NCBI GenBank assembly: GCA_017991595.1
Contig: JAGOQJ010000010.1
Location: 1 to 64,000 of the forward strand
Source of the DNA: Candidatus Didemnitutus sp.
GTDB lineage: Bacteria > Verrucomicrobiota > Verrucomicrobiia > Opitutales > Opitutaceae
DNA: 64,000 nucleotides
Reading direction: 5' to 3'
Shown here piece by piece: positions 26,218-33,972 of the stretch; position 1 is the stretch's first letter, and every line of letters begins with the position of its first letter. The notes beneath the pieces were generated by a model. That model was not told the DNA's origin, did no database searches, and saw only the letters and a list, made by a program, of their open reading frames with translations. A program made the translations under genes and the position numbers.

Positions 26218-27642
26218 ATGGCCATCCGTCTCTTCGATTCCCTCACCCGCAGCCCGCAGGAGCTCCGCCGCCCCGATCCCGCGAACCCGCAGGATTTCTT
26301 CACCTTCTACAACTGCGGCCCGACGGTCTATGCGCCGGCGCACATCGGCAATTTCCGCACCTTCACCGTCAACGACGTCCTCCGCCGCCTGCTCGAGCTC
26401 GAATACGGCCCGGACAAGGTGAAGCACGTCCGCAACCTCACCGACGTCGACGACCGCACCATCGGCCAAGCCAAGAAGGAACAGCGCCCGCTCGCCGACA
26501 TCACCCGGCACTGGACGCAGATTTTTCACGAGGATTGCCGCGCCCTCAACCTGCTCCCGCCGCACGCCGAGCCTACCGCCACCGGCTACATCAAGGAGCA
26601 GGTGAACATGATCGAGGTGCTCATGCAGAAGGGCTGCGCCTACCGCGCCGCCGACGGCTCGGTCTATTTCAAGATCGCCTCCTTCCCGGGCTACGGCGGC
26701 CTCTCGCGCATCAAGGAGCGCGAGCTCAAGGTCACCAACACCGTCGCCGACGCCGATCACAAGGACTCCGTCTCCGACTTCGCGCTCTGGAAGGCCTACA
26801 AGCCCGAGGAGGACGGCCTCGTCTCCTGGGCCGGCCCCGACGGCGCCGCTGCCGGCCGTCCCGGCTGGCACATCGAGTGCAGCGCCATGAGCAAGGCGAT
26901 CCTCGGCGACACCATCGACCTCCACAGCGGCGGCATCGATTTGCTGTTCCCGCACCACGAGAACGAGATCGCCCAGAGCCAGTGCTGCAACGGCACGACT
27001 TTCTCCCGCCACTGGTATCACAGCGAGCACCTGCTCGTGAACGGCACCACGATGTCGAAGTCCAAGGGCAACTACTACACCGTGCGCGACCTCATCGCGC
27101 AGGGTCACTCCCCGCTCGCCATCCGCTACGCCCTCCTCGCCGGCCACCCGCGCAAGCAGCTCAACTTCACCCTCGAATCGCTCCACGCCGCCGAAAGCGC
27201 GCTGAAGAAGCTCCAGGTCATCGTCACGGTCTTCCACGATCCGAAATACCGCGTCGCCGGCAACGGCACGCCCAGCCGCCTCGGCGAAGTCCTCGACCTG
27301 TTGCGCGACGACCTCAACACGCCCGGCGCCCTCGGCGCGCTCTTCAAACTCGGCCACGAAATCAGCTGCGGGATCGGTGGCGGCCCGACCGACGCCGACG
27401 TCGCCACGCTCGACCAAATCCTCGGCGTGCTCGGCCTCGAAGCCACCAAGCTCGCCGCCGCCAACGCCGTGCCCAAGGCCGACGTCCCCGACGAGGTGAA
27501 AGCCCTCGCCGAAAAACGCTGGGCCGCCAAGGCCGCCAAGGACTTCGCCGCCGCCGACGCACTCCGCAAGGAACTCACCGCCGCCGGCTGGTCCATGCTG
27601 GACGCCAAGGACTCCTACAAACTGGAACCGCTCAAGAAATAG
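26218..27642 (+). CDS. cysS: Cysteine-tRNA ligase
   Basis: A 474-residue class I cysteinyl-tRNA synthetase. The first zinc-ligand Cys is in YNCGPTVY, the HIGH-type motif reads HIGN in APAHIGNFR near residue 42, other zinc ligands are in GWHIECSAM and LLFPHHENEIAQ, and the KMSKS loop is TMSKSKGNYYT near 281. The C-terminal anticodon domain is normal and ends DSYKLEPLKK. The start at 26218 (MAIRLFDSLTRSP) is standard. Downstream, a REP-like element and a near copy of the last 14 codons follow in another frame (27699-27740), which is unusual. Confidence 0.96.
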   Translation: MAIRLFDSLTRSPQELRRPDPANPQDFFTFYNCGPTVYAPAHIGNFRTFTVNDVLRRLLELEYGPDKVKHVRNLTDVDDRTIGQAKKEQRPLADITRHWTQIFHEDCRALNLLPPHAEPTATGYIKEQVNMIEVLMQKGCAYRAADGSVYFKIASFPGYGGLSRIKERELKVTNTVADADHKDSVSDFALWKAYKPEEDGLVSWAGPDGAAAGRPGWHIECSAMSKAILGDTIDLHSGGIDLLFPHHENEIAQSQCCNGTTFSRHWYHSEHLLVNGTTMSKSKGNYYTVRDLIAQGHSPLAIRYALLAGHPRKQLNFTLESLHAAESALKKLQVIVTVFHDPKYRVAGNGTPSRLGEVLDLLRDDLNTPGALGALFKLGHEISCGIGGGPTDADVATLDQILGVLGLEATKLAAANAVPKADVPDEVKALAEKRWAAKAAKDFAAADALRKELTAAGWSMLDAKDSYKLEPLKK

Positions 27643-27675
27643 CCGCCCCGCAGATGATGACCGCGACGCTCCGAA

Positions 27676-27696
27676 GCCCTGAGCCTGTCGAAGGGC
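27676..27696. repeat. Short REP-like palindrome after cysS
   Basis: The sequence GCCCTGAGCCTGTCGAAGGG followed by C can pair its ends (GCCCT with AGGGC). Close variants of CCCTGAGCCTGTCGAAGGG are dispersed in many bacterial genomes as a short extragenic palindrome. Here it lies between the two copies of the cysS tail, so its insertion and the tail duplication may be one event. Confidence 0.5.
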
Positions 27697-27698
27697 TC

Positions 27699-27740
27699 GA
27701 CCGCAAGGACGGCCACAGCCTCGAACCACTGAAAAAGTAG
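27699..27740 (+). pseudogene. Second, diverged copy of the last 14 codons of cysS
   Basis: This 42-base stretch translates to DRKDGHSLEPLKK plus stop. The real cysS end at 27601-27642 translates to DAKDSYKLEPLKK plus stop. Within LEPLKK most codons differ only at the third base (CTG/CTC, CCG/CCA, CTC/CTG, AAG/AAA, AAA/AAG). That pattern means the copy diverged while still translated, probably as the end of a related cysS, and reached this place by recombination. It is out of frame with cysS and has no start of its own. Confidence 0.55.
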
Positions 27741-27826
27741 GCACTCGCACGCTGCGCCCTGCACGTCGCGCTGCATGGCGCTCTCGCCTCCGTCCCGCCG
27801 TGCGCCGCCGCGGAGCACCGCGCGAA

Positions 27827-28504
27827 TCAGCCTTTCGGTCGCGCCTCCACCACCTCGATCCGGCCGGCGGTGCTGCGCCAGCGGATGTTCCAATCCGCGA
27901 CCGTCATGCCATACACCCGCTCCGCCTCGGCGGCATGGTAGGCGGGTTGAAGATCCAGCGCGAGCAACTGGCGGACGAGCGTGACCACACTTTCCGGCAA
28001 TCGCGCCGCGATCTCCGACGGGATCACGACGTCGTGCGCCGTGCGCGTCGCCGGCGCGTCCTTGGCCCAATCGGAACGCGCATCGGGCTTCGCCTCGCAC
28101 CACGGGAGATACGGCTTCACGTCGTAAACCGGCGTGCCGTCCACCGCATCGATGCCTGCGACCCGCAGCGCACCGGCCTCAATCGCGCGGAGCTCGACCA
28201 GCGAGAGCCCGAGGCCGTTCGGCCGCGCCGGGGAACGCGAGGCGAAGACGCCGACGCGCTCGTTGCCACCGAGTCGCGGCGGGCGCACTGTCGCCGAGCC
28301 GTCCCACGGCGGATTGCAGTGAAACCCCGTGATAAGCCACACGTGCGAAAAATTTTCGAGTCCGCGCACGAACTCCGGCGCGGCGAACTCGGGCAGGAAC
28401 TCCACCCGGCCCTCGGCCGCCGGCACGAGCCCGGATTGGCGCGGCACGCCGAATTTCTCGGCGAAGGGCGTGCGCAGCACGGCGATGGGACGGATGTCGG
28501 GCAC
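27827..28504 (-). CDS. trmO: tRNA (N6-threonylcarbamoyladenosine(37)-N6)-methyltransferase
   Basis: A 225-residue TrmO (YaeB/TsaA family). It methylates threonylcarbamoyladenosine 37 of tRNAs that read ACY codons, using S-adenosylmethionine. Landmarks are the N-terminal beta strands IAVLRTPFAEKFGVPRQ, HVWLITGFH, the SRSPARPNGLGLSLVEL core near residue 90 and GTPVYDVKPYLPW near 122, followed by a C-terminal accessory domain. It is transcribed on the opposite strand between cysS and thrS; the neighbours also concern tRNA, but the modified target is tRNA-Thr. Length is typical. Confidence 0.9.
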   Translation of the reverse strand: MPDIRPIAVLRTPFAEKFGVPRQSGLVPAAEGRVEFLPEFAAPEFVRGLENFSHVWLITGFHCNPPWDGSATVRPPRLGGNERVGVFASRSPARPNGLGLSLVELRAIEAGALRVAGIDAVDGTPVYDVKPYLPWCEAKPDARSDWAKDAPATRTAHDVVIPSEIAARLPESVVTLVRQLLALDLQPAYHAAEAERVYGMTVADWNIRWRSTAGRIEVVEARPKG

Positions 28505-28738
28505 GACGCACTAGCGCCGCAAAACCGCTCGGGGCGCAAAGCCGAAATTGCCTGGGCGGCGCCGCGAAGGGAGCGCGGAACGATTCTCCTGCCGCCACTT
28601 AAGTTCGCCGGCAAGCCGTCGACTGACGCAAAAGTTCACCGGCGCCGAAATTCCGCGCGTTGACATGCGGCGGGTTTCCCGGCGGTGTTTTTCGTTCCGG
28701 CCCTCCAATCGTAAGGAGGACCACAACCAACGCTCACC

Positions 28739-30682
28739 ATGTCCATGACTCCCCTCGAGGAAATCCGCCACTCGTCGTCGCACGTGCTGGCCACTGCCGT
28801 CCTGCGTCTGTTCCCGGATGCCAAGCTCGATATCGGTCCCCCGACCGACAACGGCTTCTACTACGACATCGACCTCGATCACAAACTCACGGCCGAGGAC
28901 CTCGCGCGGCTCGAGGCGGAGATGAAGAAGATCATCGACGAGAACCAGCCCTTCGTCCGCAAGGAGGTCCCGCGCGCCGAGGCCGAGCAGATCATCCGCT
29001 CGCGCGGCCAGGAGCGCTACAAGCTCGGCCGCCTCGCCGATATTCCCGAGGGCGAGGCCATCTCGTTCTACCAGAACGGCGAGTTCATGGACCTCTGCGC
29101 CGGCACCCACGTCCGCTACACGAAGCAGATCAAAGCCTTCAAGCTTCTCTCCATCGCCGGCGCCTACCACCGCGGCGACGAGCGCAACAAGCAGCTCCAA
29201 CGCATCTACGGCACTGCCTTCGCCTCGAAGGACGAACTCGCCGCCTACCTCACGCAGATGGAGCAGGCCAAGCTACGCGACCACCGCAAGCTCGGCAAGG
29301 ACCTCCAGCTCTTCCACATCGACGAAGACGTCGGCCAAGGCCTCATCCTCTGGACGCCCGCCGGCTCCATCGTGCGTCAGGAGTTGCAGAACTTCATCTC
29401 CACTGAGCTGCGCAAGCAGGGCTATAATCAGGTCTTCACCCCGCACATCGGCCGCCTCGCGCTCTACAAGACCTCCGGCCACTTCCCCTACTACAAGGAA
29501 TCGCAGTTCCCGCCCATCGTGGAGCGCGACTTCCTCGACCAACTCGTCGCCTCCGGCTGCTCCTGCGCCGAGATGTCGAACCGCATCGAGGCCGTCTCCC
29601 AGAAGTTTGCCGACGATCTCAATGCCCGCACCGGCAAGGAGACCATCGCCAAGGACCGCGTCCTCCCCGACGACCAGCTCATCGACGGCTTCCTGTTGAA
29701 GCCGATGAACTGCCCGCACCACATCAAGATTTTCGCCTCGCAGCCGCACAGCTACCGCGACCTGCCCGTGCGCCTGGCGGAGTTCGGCACCGTTTACCGC
29801 TGGGAACAATCCGGCGAGCTCAACGGCATGACCCGCGTCCGTGGCTTCACCCAGGACGACGCCCACCTCTTCTGCACGCCCGAACAGGTCGCGCAGGAAG
29901 TGCTAGGCTGTCTCTCGCTCGTGAAGACCGTGCTCACCACGCTCGGCATGCAGGATTACCGCGTGCGCGTCGGCCTGCGCGATCCGGACGGCAAGAAATT
30001 CGCCGGCGACCCCGAAAAGTGGGACCTCGCCGAGAATGCCTGCCGCGAAGCCGCCAAGACGCTCGGTGTCCCTTTCACCGAGGAGCCCGGCGAAGCCGCG
30101 TTCTACGGCCCGAAGATCGACTTCGTCATCAAGGACGTCATCGGCCGCGAGTGGCAGCTCGGCACCGTGCAGGTGGACTACGTGCTGCCCGTGCGCTTCG
30201 GCCTCAGCTACATCGGCGCCGACAACACCGCTCACACGCCCGTGATGATCCACCGCGCGCCCTTCGGCTCGATGGAGCGTTTCTGCGGCGTGCTCATCGA
30301 GCACTTCGCCGGTGACTTCCCGCTCTGGCTCGCCCCCGAGCAGGTCCGCCTCGTGCCCATCTCCGACAAGGTGATGGACTTTGCCAAGGCCGCGCTCGCC
30401 GAGTTCCAAGCCGCCGATCTCCGCGTCACGCTCGACACCTACTCCGACAAGCTCGGCGCCAAGATCCGCCGCGCCGAGTTGGAAAAGGTGCCCTACGTGC
30501 TCGTCCTCGGTCAGAAGGAAGCAGAAGCCTTCAGCGCCTCCGTGCGCTCCCGCGCCAAGGGTGACGAAGGCGTCCACAAGATCGCGGACCTCGTCGCCCG
30601 CTTCAAACACGAGATCGCCACCCGCGCGCTCCCGGAGAAAAAAGCGCCCGCCGCCCCGGCCGCCAACGCACCGAAAAACTAA
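28739..30682 (+). CDS. thrS: Threonine-tRNA ligase, lacking the TGS domain and with a catalytic-core insertion
   Basis: A 647-residue class II synthetase. It starts directly at the editing domain (HSSSHVLATAVLRLFPDAKL, with the second-domain FMDLCAGTHV near residue 117), so the usual N-terminal TGS domain of about 60 residues is missing. The catalytic core has MNCPHH near 323 (zinc Cys), motif 2 TRVRGFTQDDAHLFC, and motif 3 IHRAPFGSMERF. About 45-50 extra residues (roughly 260-315, CSCAEMSNRIEAV and on) interrupt the core just before the zinc Cys. The C-terminal anticodon domain is complete, with an Ala/Pro-rich tail. The nearest purine-rich stretch (AAGGAGG) ends 19 bases before the ATG, too far for a normal ribosome site. 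Confidence 0.93.
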   Translation: MSMTPLEEIRHSSSHVLATAVLRLFPDAKLDIGPPTDNGFYYDIDLDHKLTAEDLARLEAEMKKIIDENQPFVRKEVPRAEAEQIIRSRGQERYKLGRLADIPEGEAISFYQNGEFMDLCAGTHVRYTKQIKAFKLLSIAGAYHRGDERNKQLQRIYGTAFASKDELAAYLTQMEQAKLRDHRKLGKDLQLFHIDEDVGQGLILWTPAGSIVRQELQNFISTELRKQGYNQVFTPHIGRLALYKTSGHFPYYKESQFPPIVERDFLDQLVASGCSCAEMSNRIEAVSQKFADDLNARTGKETIAKDRVLPDDQLIDGFLLKPMNCPHHIKIFASQPHSYRDLPVRLAEFGTVYRWEQSGELNGMTRVRGFTQDDAHLFCTPEQVAQEVLGCLSLVKTVLTTLGMQDYRVRVGLRDPDGKKFAGDPEKWDLAENACREAAKTLGVPFTEEPGEAAFYGPKIDFVIKDVIGREWQLGTVQVDYVLPVRFGLSYIGADNTAHTPVMIHRAPFGSMERFCGVLIEHFAGDFPLWLAPEQVRLVPISDKVMDFAKAALAEFQAADLRVTLDTYSDKLGAKIRRAELEKVPYVLVLGQKEAEAFSASVRSRAKGDEGVHKIADLVARFKHEIATRALPEKKAPAAPAANAPKN

Positions 30683-30684
30683 GG

Positions 30685-30759
30685 TCAGCCTTCAGCTCTC
30701 AGCGATCAGCCCCAAGCCGATCGCTGAGCCAGCTGACCGCTGATTGCTGACCGCTGAAA
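30685..30759. repeat. Inverted element with arms of four TCAGCnn heptamers
   Basis: The left arm begins at 30685 with TCAGC at 30685, 30692, 30699 and 30706, an exact seven-base period over 28 bases. The right arm on the other strand has GCTGA at 30732, 30739, 30746 and 30753, again exactly seven apart, plus one more at 30723. The layout matches the 9-mer elements of this window, but with a 7-mer unit. It fills the gap between thrS and the TPR gene, ending four bases before the GTG start. Confidence 0.75.
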
Positions 30760-30763
30760 GCTC

Positions 30764-31273
30764 GTGAGCGAAGCGAACACCGACCTGCCCGCCTGGAAAG
30801 ACGAACTCGACGCCATCGTCGGCGCCCGCGCGCACGGGCAGTTCAACCAACTCCTCCCGCGCCTGCAGGACCTCGACACGCGCCACCCGCACGTCGCCGA
30901 GATCGCCTATCAGATCGCGTGGACCTGCGACACGCTCGGCCGACTCGAGCCGGCGCTCGCCGCCTACGAAAAAGCCATCGCGCTCGGCCTGCCGCCCAAC
31001 GAGCTCTCCAACGCCCTCATCGGCCTCGGCTCGACCCTGCGCCAGCTCGGACAGCTCGAGCGCTCCGCCGAGGTTCTGCGCACGGGCAAACTCCAGTTCC
31101 CCGACAACCGCGAATTCGACGTCTTCCTCGCGCTCACGTTGCACGCCCAAGGCCAGCACGCCGCGGCACTCCAGCTCGCGCTCGAAACGCTGATCGACAC
31201 GACCGAAGACCCCGGCCTGACCGCCTACGGCCGCGCCCTCCGGCACGCCGCCGCGAAACTGGCCGCGTCCTGA
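30764..31273 (+). CDS. Tetratricopeptide-repeat protein (TPR_5 type)
   Basis: A 169-residue soluble all-helical protein with about three TPR-like repeats, for example IAYQIAWTCDTLGRLEPALAAYEKAI and ALIGLGSTLRQLGQLERSAEVLRTG (each broken over two helices). Small TPR proteins of this kind act as protein-binding scaffolds; no partner is evident. The start is GTG at 30764, just after a TCAGC repeat, and there is no in-frame ATG nearby. It follows thrS in the same direction but across a hairpin-forming repeat, so it may be part of the same message. Confidence 0.75.
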   Translation: MSEANTDLPAWKDELDAIVGARAHGQFNQLLPRLQDLDTRHPHVAEIAYQIAWTCDTLGRLEPALAAYEKAIALGLPPNELSNALIGLGSTLRQLGQLERSAEVLRTGKLQFPDNREFDVFLALTLHAQGQHAAALQLALETLIDTTEDPGLTAYGRALRHAAAKLAAS

Positions 31274-31293
31274 ATCGGACGTCTGTCCCTCGT

Positions 31294-31383
31294 CACGGAA
31301 AACACCGAAAGACCAACCCGGGGACACGGGATCTTACTCCGTGCCCTCGGTGGACCTCTGTCTTTCCTCGGTGTCGAAGACCG
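31294..31383. repeat. Degenerate inverted element, CACCGA/CACGGA units
   Basis: Left units are CACGGAAAA (31294) and CACCGAAAG (31303). Right units are TACTCCGTG (31335), CCCTCGGTG (31344) and a further CCTCGGTG (31376), with an intervening CTCTGTC. Neighbouring units are nine bases apart. It lies between the convergent TPR and aldehyde dehydrogenase genes and is a decayed member of the 9-mer family. Confidence 0.55.
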
Positions 31384-31393
31384 GCGCTCCGAT

Positions 31394-32983
31394 TTACTGC
31401 CCCGGCCCGCTCGTCCACTCGCCGTTCACGAGGCGGCGCAGACCGAGCGGATTGGCGCGCTGCAATTCCGGCGGGAGCAACGCGTCCGCAAAATTCTGAT
31501 AGCACACGAGTCGCGCCCAGCGGTTGAGCGCGCGTGTGCCGACCGACGTGCTGCGTCCACCGTCGCTCGTCGCCGGATACGGTCCTGCGTGCACGATCGC
31601 GTGGCTCACCTCGAGACCGGTCGGGTAACCGTTGAGGATCACGCGCCCGGCCTTCGCCGCAAGGAGCTCGATCAGCTCGCCCTGCTGCGGCGCCTCGGCG
31701 GCGCCCGCGTGCAACGTGGCGGTGAGCGAACCTTCGAGCGACCGCGCCACCTGTAGCATCTCCGCCCGGTCCTTGCACCAGACCACAAGCGAGCTCGGTC
31801 CGAAAATCTCCTCCGACAACGCGTGGTTGCCCACAAAGAAACGCGCCTCCGTCTCGAACCACACCGGCGCGGCCGAGCAATGCGACGTGGCGTTGCCGCG
31901 CGCGATCACGCGCACCCCGGTCTGTTCCGCGCGCGCCGTCGTGCGGGCGACGAAGGCGTTGCGGATGCCCGGCGTCAGCATCACCCCTTCGAGCGTCGCC
32001 GCGAGCCGGGCGGCGAGCTCCTGCACGAGACGCTCCGCCGCCGGCGTGCGCTGGAGCACGATGAGCCCCGGATTCGTGCAGAATTGCCCGACGCCCGTGA
32101 GTGACGACGCATACAGACCCTCGATCAGCGCCGGCGTGCGCTCCTCCACCGCGCCGGGCAGCAGAAAGACCGGATTGATGCTGCCCATCTCCGCGTAAAC
32201 CGGGATCGGTTCAGGCCGCGCCGCCGCGAGATCGGCCAGCGCCCGCCCGCCCGTCAACGAGCCCGTGAATCCCACTGCCTTCACTTCGGGATGCCGCACC
32301 AGCGTCTGGCCGACCTCGAAGCCCGCATCGAACAGCAGCGAAAACGTGCCCTCCGGCAGGCCGCAGTCGCGCACCGCATGCAGAACCAGCCGCCCGACCA
32401 ATTCGCTCGTGCCGGGATGCGCCGGATGCGCCTTCACGATCACGGGACAACCCGCCGCGAAGGCCGAAGCCGTGTCGCCACCCGCCACCGAGTAGGCGAA
32501 CGGGAAATTGCTCGAGCCAAACACGACGACCGGCCCCAGCGGACGCAGCAGCGAGCGATGATCCGGCTTGGGTAGCGGCTGGCGATCGGGCTGCGCGGTC
32601 TCGATGCGCACGTCGAGCCAGTCGCCGCGCTCCGCCGCCTCGCCGTAAAGCCGCAGTTGCCACGCTGTGCGCGCCACCTCGCCCTTCAGCCGCGCCTCCG
32701 GCAGGCCGGTCTCGAGTTGGGCGCGCGCCACGAGATCGGTGCACTTGGCTTCGAGACTGTCCGCGATGCGGCGCAGGAAAGCATTCCGCTTCGCGCCCGG
32801 CAGCTTGGCCCACACCGGCGCTGCCTCCGCCGCGAGCTGCACGGCGCGATCGACATCCTCCGAGTCCGCCGACGCGAACCCGGGCTCGATGCGCTCGCCG
32901 GTCGCCGGGTTGATGGCCTTGAAGATAGTTCCGCCGGGACCGCTGGACCCGAATCCGATGAGGTTGCCGCCGTCAGGTTTCAT
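31394..32983 (-). CDS. 2,5-dioxovalerate (alpha-ketoglutaric semialdehyde) dehydrogenase
   Basis: A 529-residue aldehyde dehydrogenase that would oxidise 2-oxoglutarate semialdehyde to 2-oxoglutarate with NAD(P). The catalytic Glu is in VYAEMGSINPVF and the nucleophilic Cys in TGVGQFCTNPGL near residue 300; VKAHPAHPGTSE near 180 is typical of the semialdehyde-specific subgroup. It is the last gene of the hydroxyproline operon (epimerase, oxidase, deaminase upstream), where this reaction is the final step. A 95-base gap containing a repeat with a possible hairpin separates it from the deaminase gene, so its expression may be partly independent. Length and N-terminus are normal. Confidence 0.88.
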   Translation of the reverse strand: MKPDGGNLIGFGSSGPGGTIFKAINPATGERIEPGFASADSEDVDRAVQLAAEAAPVWAKLPGAKRNAFLRRIADSLEAKCTDLVARAQLETGLPEARLKGEVARTAWQLRLYGEAAERGDWLDVRIETAQPDRQPLPKPDHRSLLRPLGPVVVFGSSNFPFAYSVAGGDTASAFAAGCPVIVKAHPAHPGTSELVGRLVLHAVRDCGLPEGTFSLLFDAGFEVGQTLVRHPEVKAVGFTGSLTGGRALADLAAARPEPIPVYAEMGSINPVFLLPGAVEERTPALIEGLYASSLTGVGQFCTNPGLIVLQRTPAAERLVQELAARLAATLEGVMLTPGIRNAFVARTTARAEQTGVRVIARGNATSHCSAAPVWFETEARFFVGNHALSEEIFGPSSLVVWCKDRAEMLQVARSLEGSLTATLHAGAAEAPQQGELIELLAAKAGRVILNGYPTGLEVSHAIVHAGPYPATSDGGRSTSVGTRALNRWARLVCYQNFADALLPPELQRANPLGLRRLVNGEWTSGPGQ

Positions 32984-32998
32984 GAATCAGAAGGTAGC

Positions 32999-33074
32999 CA
33001 CAAAAAACACAAAGAGCGCAAAAAGAACCAACCGAATGTGCGCTCCCGGTTGTGTGACTTCTGTGCTTTTTGTG
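32999..33074. repeat. Inverted element with arms of three 9-mers (CACAAAAnn type)
   Basis: Left arm 32999-33025 is CACAAAAAA, CACAAAGAG, CGCAAAAAG. Right arm 33048-33074 on the other strand is CACAAAAAG, CACAGAAGT, CACACAACC. The spacer is 22 bases. It occupies almost the whole gap between two genes of the hydroxyproline operon and has the same word as the element at 5811. Confidence 0.8.
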
Positions 33075-33078
33075 GCCA

Positions 33079-33972
33079 TCAGAGTTTGGGTCTTTCCTTC
33101 AGCGCCTTCTCCAACACAGCCCGCGCGTGCGCCAGATCGGCGCCGGCCAGCGCCAGGCGCGGCGGTCGCACGTGCGGCGTGCCGCGGCCGACCTCGGCCT
33201 GCACCCACTTGATGAGCTGCACGAACTTCGGCACCGTATCGAGCTTCAGCAGCGGCAGGAACCACGCGTAAAGCGCCAGCGCGCGGGCCTTGTCGCCGCG
33301 GCTGGCGTGCTCGAACAACGCCACGCTTTCTTCGGGAAATGCGTTCACCAGCCCCGCGATCCAGCCGACGGCTCCGGCATAGATACCCTCGACGATCGCA
33401 TCATCCATGCCGACGAGCACGTCGAGCCGCCGTCCGCAGAGCGCGCGGATCGCCGTCACGCGCCGCACGTCACCGCTCGATTCCTTCACCGCGTGAAGGT
33501 TCGCCTGCTCGGCGGCCAACTCGGCGATCTGCTCGGGCAGGAAGTCCGTTTTGTAGGCGACCGGATTGTTGTAGAGCATACACGAGAGCGGCGTCGCGGC
33601 GATGACCGCGGCGACGTGCGCCTTCATCTCCCGCCAGTCGCTCGCATAAACATAAGGCGGCAGCACCATCAGGCCCTGCGCGCCGGCCTCAGCCGAGGCG
33701 CGGGCCAGGGCCACCGCCTCGACCGTCGAGAGCGCGGCGATGCCGAGCGCCACCGGAGCGCGATCGCCGACTGCGGCCACCGCCGTGCGCACAATGGCGA
33801 TTTTCTCGTCGAACGTCAGCGTCGCCGCCTCGCCGAGCGAGCCGCAGCACACGATGCCGGCGCAACCACTGTCGATCATCCAGCGGCAATGCGCCGCGAG
33901 AGCCTCGTGATCGACCGTGAGATCGGTCTTCAGGTTCGTGGTGATGGCGGGGATGACACCTTTCCAGTTCAT
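33079..33972 (-). CDS. Dihydrodipicolinate synthase-family deaminase (pyrroline-4-hydroxy-2-carboxylate deaminase)
   Basis: A 297-residue Schiff-base TIM barrel of the DapA/NAL family. The Lys is in AVKESSGDVRR near residue 163, the Tyr of the catalytic relay in LYNNPVAY near 137, and the substrate loop reads CCGSLGEAATL near 43, with Ser-Leu replacing the Thr-Thr of true DapA. In hydroxyproline operons this protein deaminates and dehydrates 1-pyrroline-4-hydroxy-2-carboxylate to 2-oxoglutarate semialdehyde. Its start overlaps the oxidase stop by four bases (ATGA at 33969-33972), so translation is coupled. The function is inferred from operon content. Confidence 0.85.
   Translation of the reverse strand: MNWKGVIPAITTNLKTDLTVDHEALAAHCRWMIDSGCAGIVCCGSLGEAATLTFDEKIAIVRTAVAAVGDRAPVALGIAALSTVEAVALARASAEAGAQGLMVLPPYVYASDWREMKAHVAAVIAATPLSCMLYNNPVAYKTDFLPEQIAELAAEQANLHAVKESSGDVRRVTAIRALCGRRLDVLVGMDDAIVEGIYAGAVGWIAGLVNAFPEESVALFEHASRGDKARALALYAWFLPLLKLDTVPKFVQLIKWVQAEVGRGTPHVRPPRLALAGADLAHARAVLEKALKERPKL

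Noticed and set aside
28505..28738. Possible T-box or other riboswitch ahead of thrS
   Set aside because: I looked for the conserved T-box AGGGTGG-ACCGCG stretch and did not see it. There is a TTGACA at 28660 but no convincing -10.
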